NCBI GenBank assembly: GCA_905221605.1
Contig: CAJNDS010000358.1
Span: forward strand, 282,501 to 346,500
Reading direction: 5' to 3'
Source: Symbiodinium natans
Lineage: Eukaryota > Sar > Dinophyceae > Suessiales > Symbiodiniaceae
Length of the DNA stretch: 64,000 nt
A program made the position numbers and the translations under genes. The notes under the pieces were generated by a model that was given only the letters and a program-made list of their open reading frames with translations, ran no database searches and was not told the DNA's origin. Below, piece after piece: positions 37,239-46,589 of the stretch (its first letter is position 1; every line of letters begins with the position of its first letter).

Positions 37239-37339
37239 GGTGGTGTGGTGGGCATGTCACGACTTCGGCCGTGGAAAGGAGCCCGAGGGCTCCCCCGGCG
37301 AGGAGAAGCTCATGGGCCTCTCATTATCAGTCACAGGGG
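37239..37339 (+). CDS. Candidate exon
   Basis: Acceptor GTAAAG|G, donor AGGGG|GTTTAG, phase 2 in and 1 out. Reads VVWWACHDFGRGKEPEGSPG then EEKLMGLSLSVTG. The phase fits the terminal exon at 37381, only 41 bp away. Confidence 0.55.
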
Positions 37340-37380
37340 GTTTAGGGTTTAGGGTTTAGGGTTTAGGGTTTAGGGTTTAG
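37340..37380 (+). other. Putative 41-bp intron made only of TTTAGGG repeats
   Basis: The interval begins GT, ends AG and is pure (GTTTAGG)n. Removing it joins two open segments in frame with a Gly codon. Read through, it gives a stop (TAG) in the upstream frame. Confidence 0.4.
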
Positions 37381-37533
37381 GGTACGTTGCATCACTTTGG
37401 TTCAATCTCATGTATTCTGCACTGGAGATCGGCAACTTCATGGTCGCGGTTCCGGAGGTGTGGTGGCAGAACCTTCCGGTCGCGGCGCCTGGAGCCTATG
37501 TGCTTCCCCAGCACGCAAAGCATGCAAACTAGA
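37381..37533 (+). CDS. Candidate terminal exon, membrane-like
   Basis: Starts TTTAG|GG and ends at TAG 37531-37533. Reads YVASLWFNLMYSALEIGNFM then VAVPEVWWQNLPVAAPGAYV. Aromatic and hydrophobic. Likely the C-terminus of the protein begun upstream. Two other frames are also open here (37387-37584, 37397-37699) but look less protein-like. Confidence 0.5.
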
Positions 37534-38795
37534 TGGCCTAAGGAAGCAGAAAGTGAGCGCGCCCATGCAGGAGCAGTGCCGTGACCGTGGTGTAGGCCCG
37601 GGAACATTCAACTGTTTCCGACCAGCATGGATGCCACGGAAGGTGCGCAGCGGGAACGTGTTGCCTTTCGTGCCATCGCATTGGGCGAGCGCGGTGTGAA
37701 CCTCTTGCATCTCCATTCCAACTCAGATGAGAGTCGTTTGTTTATCGCCATTCTTTCCTTTGGCCAGGTCTTTTTTGATTTGAGGAGGCTAGGAGTGGAG
37801 AGCTGTCGGCCTCAAAAAGTTTTAGAATTGAAGAGTGTGGGCCTCGTCTTAGGGCTTTTTGTGATCTTGCTTTCGTTTCGGGTTCACTCACACATGTCCT
37901 TCATGCCAAGCCTCATCCTCAACCCTGATGAACCCTGAGTCTTAGGACTAGGCAAGGGGTCAGAAACTTTTGGCCCGAAAAAATGTTGAGATTTGAGCAC
38001 CAGTATCTTAGGCTCTTCGTGAAAGAGTCTGAAGACTCAAGCAGCAATGCCCGAAGCCCTTATGCCCTTAGCCTTAGAATCCTCAGGTCTAAACACCAGA
38101 GGCCTAGACATTTAACCCTAAAGTCTTAAGACATAAACACCAAAGCCGTAAGCTCTTAACCCTAAGATCGTATAAAATGCCAAGACCCGAAGCCCTTTGC
38201 CCTGAAACCTCAGGGCTTAAACACTAAGTGCAAAGACCACAACCCTAAAGTCGTGAGGCTTGCGCGCCAGAAACTTCAGCCCTGAACCAACCCTTTCAAA
38301 CTTCAACTTTCGAACTCTGTGCCGTTCGTCGATGCCATTCTTCAAATTTCGGAACTGTCAAATTTCAAAGTAGCAATGGTGTTTCATCGCTTCAAACTCT
38401 CAAAGGTTCAAAGCTTTACAAAAGGTACTCGTGACTCCTATCTTTCTTAAGCCCCTACTTGCATCTCCTTAAGTCTATATTTCCCCAACATATACCTGGT
38501 CTAGTCCCTACATACCTAAGTAGCCCCTCCAGTACCCCGAAGGTCCCTTATAGCTACTATTTGCTTCAGAAACCCCACCGAAATATGCAAACATGTTCTT
38601 CCTTTTTTGGGTTGCCGGTTCAGGATTTGGATTCAAGCCTTAAGCCCGAAACCAACTCCCAAGCCCAAGCCTTAAACGGAACCCTGAAACCCGGAAGCCC
38701 TAAAGCCTACTTGGAGGTTCATGGGTACTTATAAGTAGAGTTATACGTACCCTAAGCAAGGTTATAACCGTGGTTACCCTACTTCCAACAGTACT
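37534..38795. other. Unique and decayed repeat spacer, no gene seen
   Basis: 37534-37930 is unique and could be 3' UTR. 38040-38300 is strongly decayed CCCTAAA-type DNA. Frames at 37627-37938 and 38459-38734 lack coding character. Confidence 0.45.
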
Positions 38796-38908
38796 TACCC
38801 AAAGAGCCCAATATTGCTTAATTAAGGAATATACCTTAAATCACATTAAGGATCCCTATATGATTTAAAGAATATTCCTTAATTAAGCAATATTGGGCTC
38901 TTTGGGTA
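38796..38908. repeat. Near-perfect palindrome, AATATTGCTTAATTAAGG family, copy 3
   Basis: TACCCAAAGAGCCCAATATT at the left is exactly complementary to the right end. The arms pair for about 40 bp around a small centre. It ends 30 bp before an exon acceptor. Confidence 0.9.
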
Positions 38909-38938
38909 GACGTACCCATGAAGCTCTTCAAGTAGCAG

Positions 38939-38991
38939 GACCTGGAGCAGAGAGCCATCTTCCCCGACCGCCTCTCTCTCAGCTCTCTCCG
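38939..38991 (+). CDS. Candidate exon
   Basis: Acceptor AGTAGCAG|G, donor CTCCG|GTGAAG, phase 0 in and 2 out. Reads DLEQRAIFPDRLSLSSL. Confidence 0.5.
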
Positions 38992-39695
38992 GTGAAGCCC
39001 TAAATCTTACATTTAAACCCTAGACAGCCCTAAACCCTAAACCCGAATTCAGGGCAGAGAATTCTGGGTCTGGGGGAGCGCAGCCCTAAACACCGTAGAG
39101 GAGCGGAGATCTACGACTTTTTCTTTTGCATAGCTTCCCGATGTACCCTACGTGTGGCCCGTATGACCGCTTCTTCGAGCCCCTGAATCGACTCTTCCGC
39201 AGCTTATCAAAAGCAGCATTATGTCTTATCAACCTGCGTCTTAGGAGTGTATTGGAATTTCGCTCGAGGAGCGTCTGGCCCATTTAATGACGTGGAGGCA
39301 AAAGCCATACTAAATAGGCCTTCTACCCTAAACCCTAAACCCTAAACCCTAAACCCTAAACCCTAAACCCTAAACCCTAAACCCTCAAGCCCGCGAACCC
39401 TAAACACTCTTCGGGTGGGGGGTTCTGGAACCAGGTGCCGAGCCCTCGAAACCCCTGATCCTCCCTGCATGCCATCGAAACCCTAGCCCTAAACCCTAAA
39501 CCCTAGCCCTAAACCCTAAGCCCTGGCCCTAAACCCCAAACCCCAAACCCTAAACCCCAAATCCCAAGCCCTAAACCCTAAACCCTAAACCCTAAACCCT
39601 AAACCCTAAACCCTAAACCCTAAACCTTAAACCCCCAAAACGCTTAGATTTAGGTGCCCCAAAGCTTGTGCCATCAACGGAAGCGCAACGTAAGC
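38992..39695 (-). repeat. CCCTAAA arrays and spacer
   Basis: Clean arrays 39325-39385 and 39480-39640 (with CCCTAGC variants); the unique spacer 39050-39320 has no convincing gene. Confidence 0.88.
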
Positions 39696-39701
39696 CCCTA
39701 G

Positions 39702-39726
39702 GCGCGGACAAGGACTACTGCTCCAG
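39702..39726 (+). CDS. Candidate micro-exon
   Basis: 25 bp between CCCCTAG|GC and CTCCAG|GTCGGG, phase 1 in and 2 out. Reads ADKDYCS. Its phase fits the exon at 40280 (Arg codon joined). Very short, so weak alone. Confidence 0.35.
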
Positions 39727-39744
39727 GTCGGGGCAGTGCCAGTT

Positions 39745-40145
39745 GAGGGTTTTGGGTGTAAGGGTTTAAGGGTTTAGGGCGGTTTAGGGTTTAGGGTTTA
39801 GGGGTAAGCTGCTCCGAAAGCTATAAAGCTATTTGCATGATTTAGAGTTGAGGGTTTAGGGTTCAGGGTTTAGGGTTTAGGGTTTGGGGTATAGGATTCG
39901 TGTAGATGAGTGAGGATGATGCACTTTCAATTTCACTTCTGGTGAACTCCAAACCCAAACCCTTCAGTTTAGGCACGTCGCAGTGCTGAAACCCTGAAGC
40001 CTAAACCCTAAACCCTAAACCCTAAACCCTAAACCCTAAACCCTAAACCCTAAACCCTAAACCCTAAACCCTAAACCCTAAACCCTAAACCCTAAACCCT
40101 GGGACCCTAAACCCTAAACCCTAAACCCTAAACCCTAAACCTCCA
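39745..40145. repeat. TTTAGGG then CCCTAAA arrays
   Basis: G-rich at 39749-39805 and 39850-39895, C-rich at 40000-40140. Confidence 0.92.
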
Positions 40146-40279
40146 AGCCGGTCTCGGCGTTCTCTGCAAAGCTCATGGATGGATCCCAGAGCCCCTCAGC
40201 CAAGTTTCGGGTTCAGGGTTTAGGGTTGAGGGTTTAGGGTTTAGGGTCTAGGGGGGTCTAACCCCTCAGAACCCGCCAG

Positions 40280-40338
40280 GCAGCTGGTGAAGTACTGCAA
40301 CTCGTGCGAGTGGAAAAAGCTGCCTGGCTGCACCGGAT
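40280..40338 (+). CDS. Candidate exon, Cys-rich
   Basis: Acceptor CCGCCAG|G, phase 2. Reads QLVKYCNSCEWKKLPGCTG. The Cys spacing resembles the exon at 32510 (YSCKMPKGC). The donor is uncertain (ACCG|GA type or further downstream). Another frame is open too. Confidence 0.4.
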
Positions 40339-40429
40339 ATTGTGGAGATTTGGAGACTTGTGAGGCTCAGGCTTTGTTTATTGCTTCTGTCTGGCTGCCT
40401 TGGCTCGTTAGTTTTGGATATTACGTACT

Positions 40430-40800
40430 TTAGGGTTTAGGGTTTAGGGTTTAGGGTGAACGTAAGCCCTAAACCCCAGGCCCTCAAAGCACCAAGCCCC
40501 CAAGCAGCCCCCAAACCTTGAACCCCTAAACCCCATTAATAACTAAACTCTGTTAAACCCGAAGCCCTCTGTAACCCTAAACCATAAACCCCAAACCCCA
40601 AACCCTAAACCCTAAAAGGGCTGAGTCTCGCTCTCTTGGTACCAAAACAGGCATGTTTTTTCAGGACAAACTTGAAAACCCTAAACCCCAAACCCTAAGC
40701 CCTCTGTAACCCTAAACCCTAAGCCCTAAACCCCAAACCCCAAACCCTAAACCCCAAACCCTAAACCCTAAACCCCAAAAAGGGCTGAGTCTTGCACTCT
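40430..40800. repeat. TTTAGGG patch, then CCCTAAA/CCCCAAA with a duplicated block
   Basis: CCCTCTGTAACCCTAAACC...AAAGGGCTGAGTCT occurs twice (40566-40632 and 40691-40790), a 120-bp tandem duplication. Confidence 0.85.
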
Positions 40801-40817
40801 CAGCGCCGAGGCTAAAG

Positions 40818-40877
40818 CTTGCGCCGACTCAGTACATGGCCATGACCACGCAGAGCGTGTCGCAGGCGCGATGTAGG
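40818..40877 (+). CDS. Candidate exon
   Basis: Acceptor CTAAAG|C or GACTCAG|T (start 40833), donor GTAGG|GTTTTA. Reads LAPTQYMAMTTQSVSQARC. A second frame is open, so support is moderate. Confidence 0.35.
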
Positions 40878-41160
40878 GTTTTAGGGTTTAGGGTTTAGGG
40901 TTTAGGGTTTAGGGTTTAGGGTTTAAGGTTTGGTCTAAGGGCTTATCGTTTCGGGTTTAGGGTGTTGCCCCTTTTTCCATTTCTTTTGGGGCCGAAGTGG
41001 CTCCTCTAAGCTCTAGCCCGCCAAGAAAGGGGGCACTGCCCTCAGAGCCGCTTCATTCACGCTGATGATCTCGACACTGGCGCTACTAGTATAAGACTAA
41101 GCAACCCTAAACCCTAAACCCTAAACCCTAAACCCTAAACCCTGGGGGTTAGGGTTTAGG
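40878..41160. repeat. TTTAGGG then CCCTAAA patches
   Basis: G-rich 40878-40930; C-rich 41102-41143; unique DNA between. Confidence 0.88.
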
Positions 41161-41475
41161 GTTTTGGTGTGCCCCTGAAAAGAGGCACCACAACTTGAAA
41201 AAGCCTTAGACATGTACAACTTCGGAGCATGTTGGCTGCGGGGAACCTAGATGAGCTCAATTTCTATCCCAAAGTGTTCCCGAACCCTAAACCCTCAATC
41301 CCCCAGCCTTTCGCCGACGATGCATGCTGCCTGCCCGTGTCATCACGTTTAACAGCACAGTCACAATTAGTCCTTCTGGGCTCTGTCATGTGCGCTTTGA
41401 GGGCTCTCGAATCCGGAGCATTGTTGGCTTCGAACGTACTCTTGACCCAGAGCTTCTCCTCTTACTTTCTTGCTA
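41161..41475 (+). promoter_or_regulatory. Upstream region of the PCP gene
   Basis: No TATA box. The pyrimidine-rich CTTCTCCTCTTACTTTCTTG just before the ATG and the nearby AGs (about 41449-41453) could serve spliced-leader addition. The frame 41229-41475 is open but not convincing as coding. Confidence 0.35.
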
Positions 41476-42927
41476 ATGGCGCGCTCCACGAGGAAGGTCA
41501 CCGCTTGCGTTGTTGTGGCTGCGTTGCTGGCATGCGGCCTCTCCAGCTCCGGATTCGTGCCAGGGCCGCTTCGCAGGGCAGCTGCCCCGGTGGCAGCTGC
41601 GTCCGCAGCCGGCATGATGATGGCTCCGGCTGCTTTCGCCGACGAGATTGGTGATGCAGCAAAGAAGCTTGGTGATGCTTCCTATGACTTCGCGAAGGAA
41701 GTGGACTGGAACAACGGCATCTTCTTGCAAGCTCCTGGCAAGTTCCAGCCTCTCAAAGCCCTGAAGGCGATTGACAAGATGATTGACATGGGAGCAGCAG
41801 CAGACCCCAAGCTTTTGAAGGCAGCGGCGGAGGCCCATCACAAGGCCATCGGAAGCATCTCAGGTGCCAACGGTGTCACTTCTCGGGCGGATTGGGACGC
41901 GGTTAACGCAGCTCTGGGCCGCGTTGTGGCATCGGTCCCCAAGGCAAAGGTGATGGACGTCTACAATGCCGTGAAGGACATCACTGACCCTAAGGTGCCC
42001 GCGTACATGAAGTCTTTGGTCAATGGTGCAGATGCCGAGAAAGCATACAAGGGCTTCTTGGAGTTCAAGGATGTGGTGGAGAAGAGCATTGGAGCTGATT
42101 CAGATCTAATTTTTCTCAGAACTCCCACATCGTTCATCGTTCTGTATCTGCAGCGCTTCTATACCTAGCGCCCTTCTCAAAATAAATTCCTCAGGGTTTA
42201 GGCTTTATAGGATTTAGGGTTAATTATAAAATCCTCCAAGCAAAATCCAAGGAACCAAGTGGCTGCAGTTGGCGCCAAGGCCACGGTGCCCACCGGGGAC
42301 AAGATTGGCGCGGCGGCGAAGGCCCTTTCGGATGCGTCTTACCCCTTCCTGAAAGAGGTGCAGGATTGCAAAGAGCGGTTGGGGTCGATAGCCTTGCTAT
42401 TTCTGAATTTTTCCTGGAGATAAAGCAGAAGCCTCGTTTAGTTCCCATGCCACATCGAATCGCGTTTGCAATGCGTTTCCTTGCCCGAGCATGCAGGTTT
42501 GTTTGTGTGCGTGTGTGTGTGTGTGTTCCCTCAGGTGGACTGGCTGTCCGATGTTTACCTGAAGCCGCTGCCCGACACCACCGCCCCGAAGGTGATGAAA
42601 GCCATTGACAAGATGATCGTGATGGGCAGCCAGATGGACGGCAACCTGTTGAAGGCTGCCGCCGAAGCGCACCACAAGGCCATTGGCAGCGTCGACGCCA
42701 AGGGAGTGACGACTGCTGCGGATTACGAGGCAGTGAACGCAGCCATCGGGCGCATCGTCGCATCAGTGCCAAAGGCAACGGTGATGGATGTGTACAACTC
42801 CATGGCCGGAATTGTGGATGGATCCATTCCCAACAACATGTTCTCCAAGGTGAACCCTCTTGATGCAGCTGCCGCTGCAAAAGGTTTCTACACCTTCAAG
42901 GATGTGGTGGCAGCGTCGCAGCGCTGA
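41476..42927 (+). CDS. PCP: Peridinin-chlorophyll a-binding protein precursor, two-domain form, three exons
   Basis: Water-soluble light-harvesting antenna of peridinin dinoflagellates, in the thylakoid lumen. Each half of the long form binds peridinins around a chlorophyll a. Exons are 41476-42083, 42252-42357 and 42535-42927 (stop TGA), giving 368 codons, the size of known two-domain precursors. ATG 41476 starts a signal peptide (VTACVVVAALLACG), then a plastid transit region with FVP, then a second hydrophobic stretch ending AFA|DEIG for lumen transfer. Both halves carry AEAHHKAIGS, with the conserved His near the chlorophyll, and ALKAIDKMIDMG / VMKAIDKMIVMG. Introns are notable because I recall described Symbiodinium PCP genes as intronless tandem copies. 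Only one copy is in this window. Confidence 0.95.
42084..42251 (+). other. PCP intron 1, possibly GA-AG
   Basis: PCP family sequence (EKNQVA at the domain junction) fixes the splice at GAGAA|GAGC...CCAAG|GAACC. The donor is GA, or AG if placed one base later. 168 bp. It contains GGGTTTAGGCTTTATAGGATTTAGGG, so telomere-type units lie inside a real gene's intron. Confidence 0.75.
42358..42534 (+). other. PCP intron 2, GT-AG
   Basis: Canonical: CTGAAAGAG|GTGCAGG...TTCCCTCAG|GTGGAC, phase 0, 177 bp, with a (GT)n run near the 3' end. Removing it restores FLKEVDWLSD, as expected for PCP. Confidence 0.9.
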
Positions 42928-43540
42928 TGAGAGTTGTTGGCCGCGCGCTCCGACGTCGAATTGTCGGACCCGTTGAGGGCCACAACTTTATGTAGTCGGT
43001 GCCAACTTACTTTTTACAGCTGTACAGTGCAGAAGAATGGCGAGAGTCGTTAGCGATCGACGACGATGTTGTGCCTTGAAACAGTGCTATACGGGCTTGA
43101 GAGTGGCAGGCGCGGGGTTCAGAGCTTCTTCTTGCCTTGCAGTGAAGGAAGGAGGGTGATACATGCCGGCGGGTATTTTGCTCTGTCTGCTTTGGCGGCT
43201 GACTAGGTAGAAGGAACCCCAATCGCGTTCAGAGTTCAGAGACCCAAAACCTTAAACCCTAAACAGCCCAAACCCTAAACCTTAAACCCTAAACCCTAAA
43301 CCCCAGAAATTCAAGGCCTGAAGTGCTCCGGCTACAGACCCTAAGCCTCTAAACCGGAAGCCCAAAACCCTCAGCCCTAGACCTACAAGCCCTAAACCTC
43401 CCAACCCTCAGCCCTTAACCCTGAATACCCTGAACCCTTGACGCCCCCAAAATTCCTGAAGCCAAATTCCAGCAATAAACCCTGAACCCGAAACCCTAAA
43501 CCCTAAACCCTAAACCCTACACCCTAAACCTTCGGTGGGC
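42928..43540. other. PCP 3' flank and C-rich repeats
   Basis: 42928-43230 is unique, probably 3' UTR and flank. 43240-43525 is degenerate CCCTAAA DNA before the next exon candidate. Confidence 0.6.
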
Positions 43541-43542
43541 AG

Positions 43543-43604
43543 GTCGCATGGTCTGTGGACGAGGCTCTGAAACGCCGCCAGCAGAAGGACATGGAGCCAT
43601 TTGG
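43543..43604 (+). CDS. Candidate exon
   Basis: Acceptor GTGGGCAG|G, donor TTTGG|GTTTAG, phase 0 in and 2 out. Reads VAWSVDEALKRRQQKDMEPF. CCCTAAA upstream, TTTAGGG downstream. GC3-rich. Confidence 0.55.
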
Positions 43605-43860
43605 GTTTAGGGTTTTAGGGTTTTAGGGTTTAGGGTTTATAGGGTTTATGGTTTTTTCGGGTTTTAGGGGTTGTAGGTATGGGGTGTATACGGTTTGCTT
43701 TTGGGGTATTTAGGGGTATTTGGGGTATTTAGGGTATTTAGGGTATTCGTCTTTAGGGTATGTGGGGCCCGGCGGTGTTTTTGCTGGAAACGATGTAGAA
43801 AGTCTTACAGGTCTTGGCCCGAAGCCCTAAACCCTAAACCCTAAACCCTAAACCCTTTGT
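43605..43860. repeat. TTTAGGG-derived DNA, then CCCTAAA
   Basis: G-rich with TATTTAGGG variants to 43765; C-rich array 43820-43856. Confidence 0.88.
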
Positions 43861-43987
43861 AAACCCATGGAAGCTTAATGCTAATAGGGCCCCCTCATCT
43901 TCTCCAACTGATTGATGTGTAGGGTATTCATGGTATTCAAGGCATTCAGGCTGCGCAGGTTATGTGGGGCTTCGGGTCCCATTGCAG

Positions 43988-44116
43988 ATCCCGGCCCAGC
44001 AATCAAGATCGTGGATGATGCACCCGGTTACCTTCACGACTTCCACATGGGATACAGGTTCTTCGGGGTGGAGGATCCGGACTTGGAGAACTGTGCTGAG
44101 AACGTCCCAGACTTTC
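43988..44116 (+). CDS. Candidate exon
   Basis: Acceptor ATTGCAG|AT, phase 1. Reads PGPAIKIVDDAPGYLHDF then HMGYRFFGVEDPDLENCAEN. Strong coding character. The frame is also open upstream from 43912. A GT donor at 44117 is possible. Confidence 0.5.
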
Positions 44117-44147
44117 GTTTAACATTGCCCTGCGCACCCTGACGCAG

Positions 44148-44314
44148 CAAACATGTTCTACTCCACGATCGACCTGAACTTCAGCAACATGCCCGCCGGG
44201 TCAGTGGTCATGTTTCCGGACATCGGGCGCCAGGAGGGCGACTGGGCTCTGGACCACGGCCCGTCGAGGGCCGATGGCACCAACCTAGGGACCGAGTATC
44301 CCATGATCGCCATC
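44148..44314 (+). CDS. Candidate exon, 167 bp
   Basis: Acceptor GACGCAG|CA, donor GCCATC|GTTAGG, phase 1 in and 0 out. Reads NMFYSTIDLNFSNMPAGSVV then MFPDIGRQEGDWALDHGPS and RADGTNLGTEYPMIAI. One of the longest and clearest exon candidates. Only 31 bp separate it from the previous one. Confidence 0.6.
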
Positions 44315-44375
44315 GTTAGGGTTTAGGGTTTAGGGTTTAGGGTTTAGGGTTTAGGGTTTAGGGTTTAGGGTTTCC
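44315..44375 (+). repeat. TTTAGGG array
   Basis: Eight near-perfect units directly after the donor. Confidence 0.95.
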
Positions 44376-44840
44376 TGACAATGCCGCAATGCTCGAATCG
44401 AAGGAGTTCTGATTGACGACCGCCTGCCCTTACCATGTACTCCTTGTCGAATTCTTTAGGGACCTTCAGGGGCGGCAACTCTGGCCCCTACTACCTATAC
44501 CCTAAAGCCTCAAGCCTCAACCCCGATCATACAGGATTTGAAGGAGGAGGTCGTGAAAGGCCGCCGCAGGTGTTGCGAGGCTTCGGCAGACCCCAAGAGC
44601 CCCCAGAAAATATACGGATCGTCATATGGTTTCGGTCAAGACTTTCGTTCAAGACTGTCGTTTCAACACTGTTTGGGGTCCCAGCCCCAAAGAAATTCGA
44701 TGCACCCGAACCCGTACACAAAGCGTATTAAACTCTAAACCCGAAACCCCCGCCAACTCTCAACCCAGAAGCCCTAAACCCTAAACCGCCTAAACCCTAA
44801 ACCCAGAAGCCCTAAACCCTAAACCCTGAACCCAAAACCC
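44376..44840. other. Spacer and CCCTAAA repeats
   Basis: Unique DNA 44376-44735 with short opposed ORFs of no clear coding character, then C-rich repeats 44740-44840. Confidence 0.5.
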
Positions 44841-44845
44841 TGCAG

Positions 44846-44904
44846 GACGAGACCATTGCCGGCGCTGACTCGCTGTGCCGAACGGAGGACTCCGCGAGTT
44901 CCAG
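44846..44904 (+). CDS. Candidate exon
   Basis: Acceptor CCCTGCAG|G, donor TTCCAG|GTCAGG, phase 0 in and 2 out. Reads DETIAGADSLCRTEDSASS. C-rich upstream, TTTAGGG downstream. Confidence 0.55.
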
Positions 44905-45670
44905 GTCAGGGTTTAGGGTTTAGGGTTTGGGGTTTGGGGTTTAGGGTTTTAGAGGGTTTAGACACCTAAGCTCCAAGCCTGAACCCTGTAAGCCCTATGT
45001 CCTAACCCCAATAAGTTGTAAACTCTGAGCCCTCACTCCTACACCCTGACTCCTTAATCTCCAACACCCGGTCTAGGCTTCGGGGTTGAGGGTTCAGGGT
45101 TGTGGACTCCAGCCTGCACAGCGGCGGATGAGGTCCTCAACTCTCAATCCGCGTCTCTCTCATGCGAACGTTTAAGTCCTACATCCATGCTGGCTTACGA
45201 AAACAGACCCTAAACCCTAACACTGAACACTGAACCCGAAACCCGAAACCCTAAACCCTAAACGCCTAAACCCTCAACCCTCAACCCTCAACCCTAAACC
45301 CTAAACGCTCAACCCTAAACCTAAACCTAAGCTGCTCCGGAGATCCTACATCCCGAGTATACAGCTTAAATCCCAAGGAGCCTAAGATGTCTTACCCTGA
45401 GTGCTACGAGCATGCCCAGTAGTACCCATTTCTGTATCTTTTTTGGGGCGCGGGGGGGGGAGGGGAGTAGGGTTTAGGGTTTAAGGTTTAGGGTTTAGGG
45501 TTCAGGGTTCAGGGTTCAGGGTTCAGGGTTAGGGGGGGAGGTTCCCCGAAAAGGCCCTTTAGGCCAAACAGCGCACCCCTTCTTTAAATCCGAGGTCACT
45601 GAACCGAAGACCTAAACCCGAGACCCTAGACCCTAAACCCTGAACCCTTAAACCCTAAATCCCAAGCCTG
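44905..45670. repeat. TTTAGGG, spacer, CCCTCAA/CCCTAAA
   Basis: G-rich 44910-44960; C-rich 45208-45330; G-rich 45469-45535 with a TTCAGGG run; C-rich 45600-45665. No gene. Confidence 0.85.
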
Positions 45671-45678
45671 CCTTGCAG

Positions 45679-45738
45679 AGGAGACATTCCAGGTCCCCTC
45701 GCTCTTCTTGGCTGGCGGCGAGGCGCGCGACATTCAGG
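45679..45738 (+). CDS. Candidate exon
   Basis: Acceptor CTTGCAG|AG, donor TTCAGG|GTTTTT, phase 1 in and 1 out. Reads ETFQVPSLFLAGGEARDIQ. Confidence 0.5.
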
Positions 45739-46390
45739 GTTTTTAGGGGTTTCGGGGTTTTTTGGGTTTGGGGCCTAGGGTTTTGCGACTCAAAGGCTTT
45801 AGGGCTTTTAGGGGTTTAGGGATTTAGGGCTCTAGGGTTTAGGGTTTCAGGGTTTTAGGGTTTTAGGGATTTAGGGATTTGGGGTTTAGGGTGTAGGGGT
45901 GTAAGGGTATATTTAGTGTAGGGTTGAGGATTTGCTGTAGGGCGGGTTTAGAGTTCAAGGGTTTCAAGTTGTACCGTTTAGGGCTTCGGCTTGAGGCTTT
46001 AGGGGTTTCGAGGGCGCGAAACCTCGCAAACCCTAAGGATGTACCGCAGGAAGGGTTCAAGGTTTAGGGTGTAGGGTTTAGGGGCCCTAAACCCTAAGCC
46101 CTCAGCCCTCAACCCTATTCTGCGCCCAGACAGGGGGGGGGACTTTCGAAAAGAGTTCCCCAACCCAAAAACACCTCCGGACCACAGTTCAATCTCTGGA
46201 GGTTTAATCTGGGTTTAGGGTTTAGGTAGGGCTTAGGGTTTAGGGTTTGGGGTTTAGGGTTTAGGGCTTAGGGCTTAGGGTTTAGGGTTTAGGGTTTAGG
46301 GCAGAAGCCCCAAACCCCTACACCCTGAACCCTAGCCCTAGAGGCTTGTAGCATTCTCCCCAAGAGCCTGAACCCACATCCCTAAACTAC
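45739..46390. repeat. TTTAGGG-derived DNA with short C-rich inversions
   Basis: G-rich 45739-45960, C-rich 46083-46125, G-rich 46208-46305, C-rich 46310-46390. Confidence 0.88.
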
Positions 46391-46395
46391 ACCAG

Positions 46396-46460
46396 TCGGG
46401 TTCCGAGGAACTTATGGTGGGCCAGCGGGGCGTCTACATCAGTCCGTGCTTTGCCTCAGG
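46396..46460 (+). CDS. Candidate exon
   Basis: Acceptor TACACCAG|T, donor CTCAGG|GTGAGG, phase 0 in and 2 out. Reads SGSEELMVGQRGVYISPCF. The phase fits the terminal exon at 47380. Confidence 0.5.
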
Positions 46461-46505
46461 GTGAGGATTTAGGGTTTGGGGCATGGGCTTTGGGGGATTA
46501 TATAG

Positions 46506-46589
46506 ACCCCTTGGGAGGATCCAAAAAGTAGAGTTCCAAGGGCTGCCCTCTAGTAGTCTTGGGTCGTTCTTAGGAACCTCCCTGGGTAG
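46506..46589. repeat. Palindromic element, GGATCC/AAAAAGTAGA family, copy 2
   Basis: CTTGGGAGGATCCAAAAAGTAG at the left; TTGGGTCGTTCTTAGG at the right, shared with the copy at 56313. Confidence 0.65.

Noticed and set aside
42224-42880. Minus-strand 218-codon ORF
   Set aside because: Antisense to the PCP second domain and intron 2.
42466-42927. Independent short PCP-like gene
   Set aside because: The frame before 42535 is intron sequence ending in a pyrimidine-rich CAG. It lacks the domain's first helix, which is encoded at 42252-42357. It is exon 3 of the two-domain gene.
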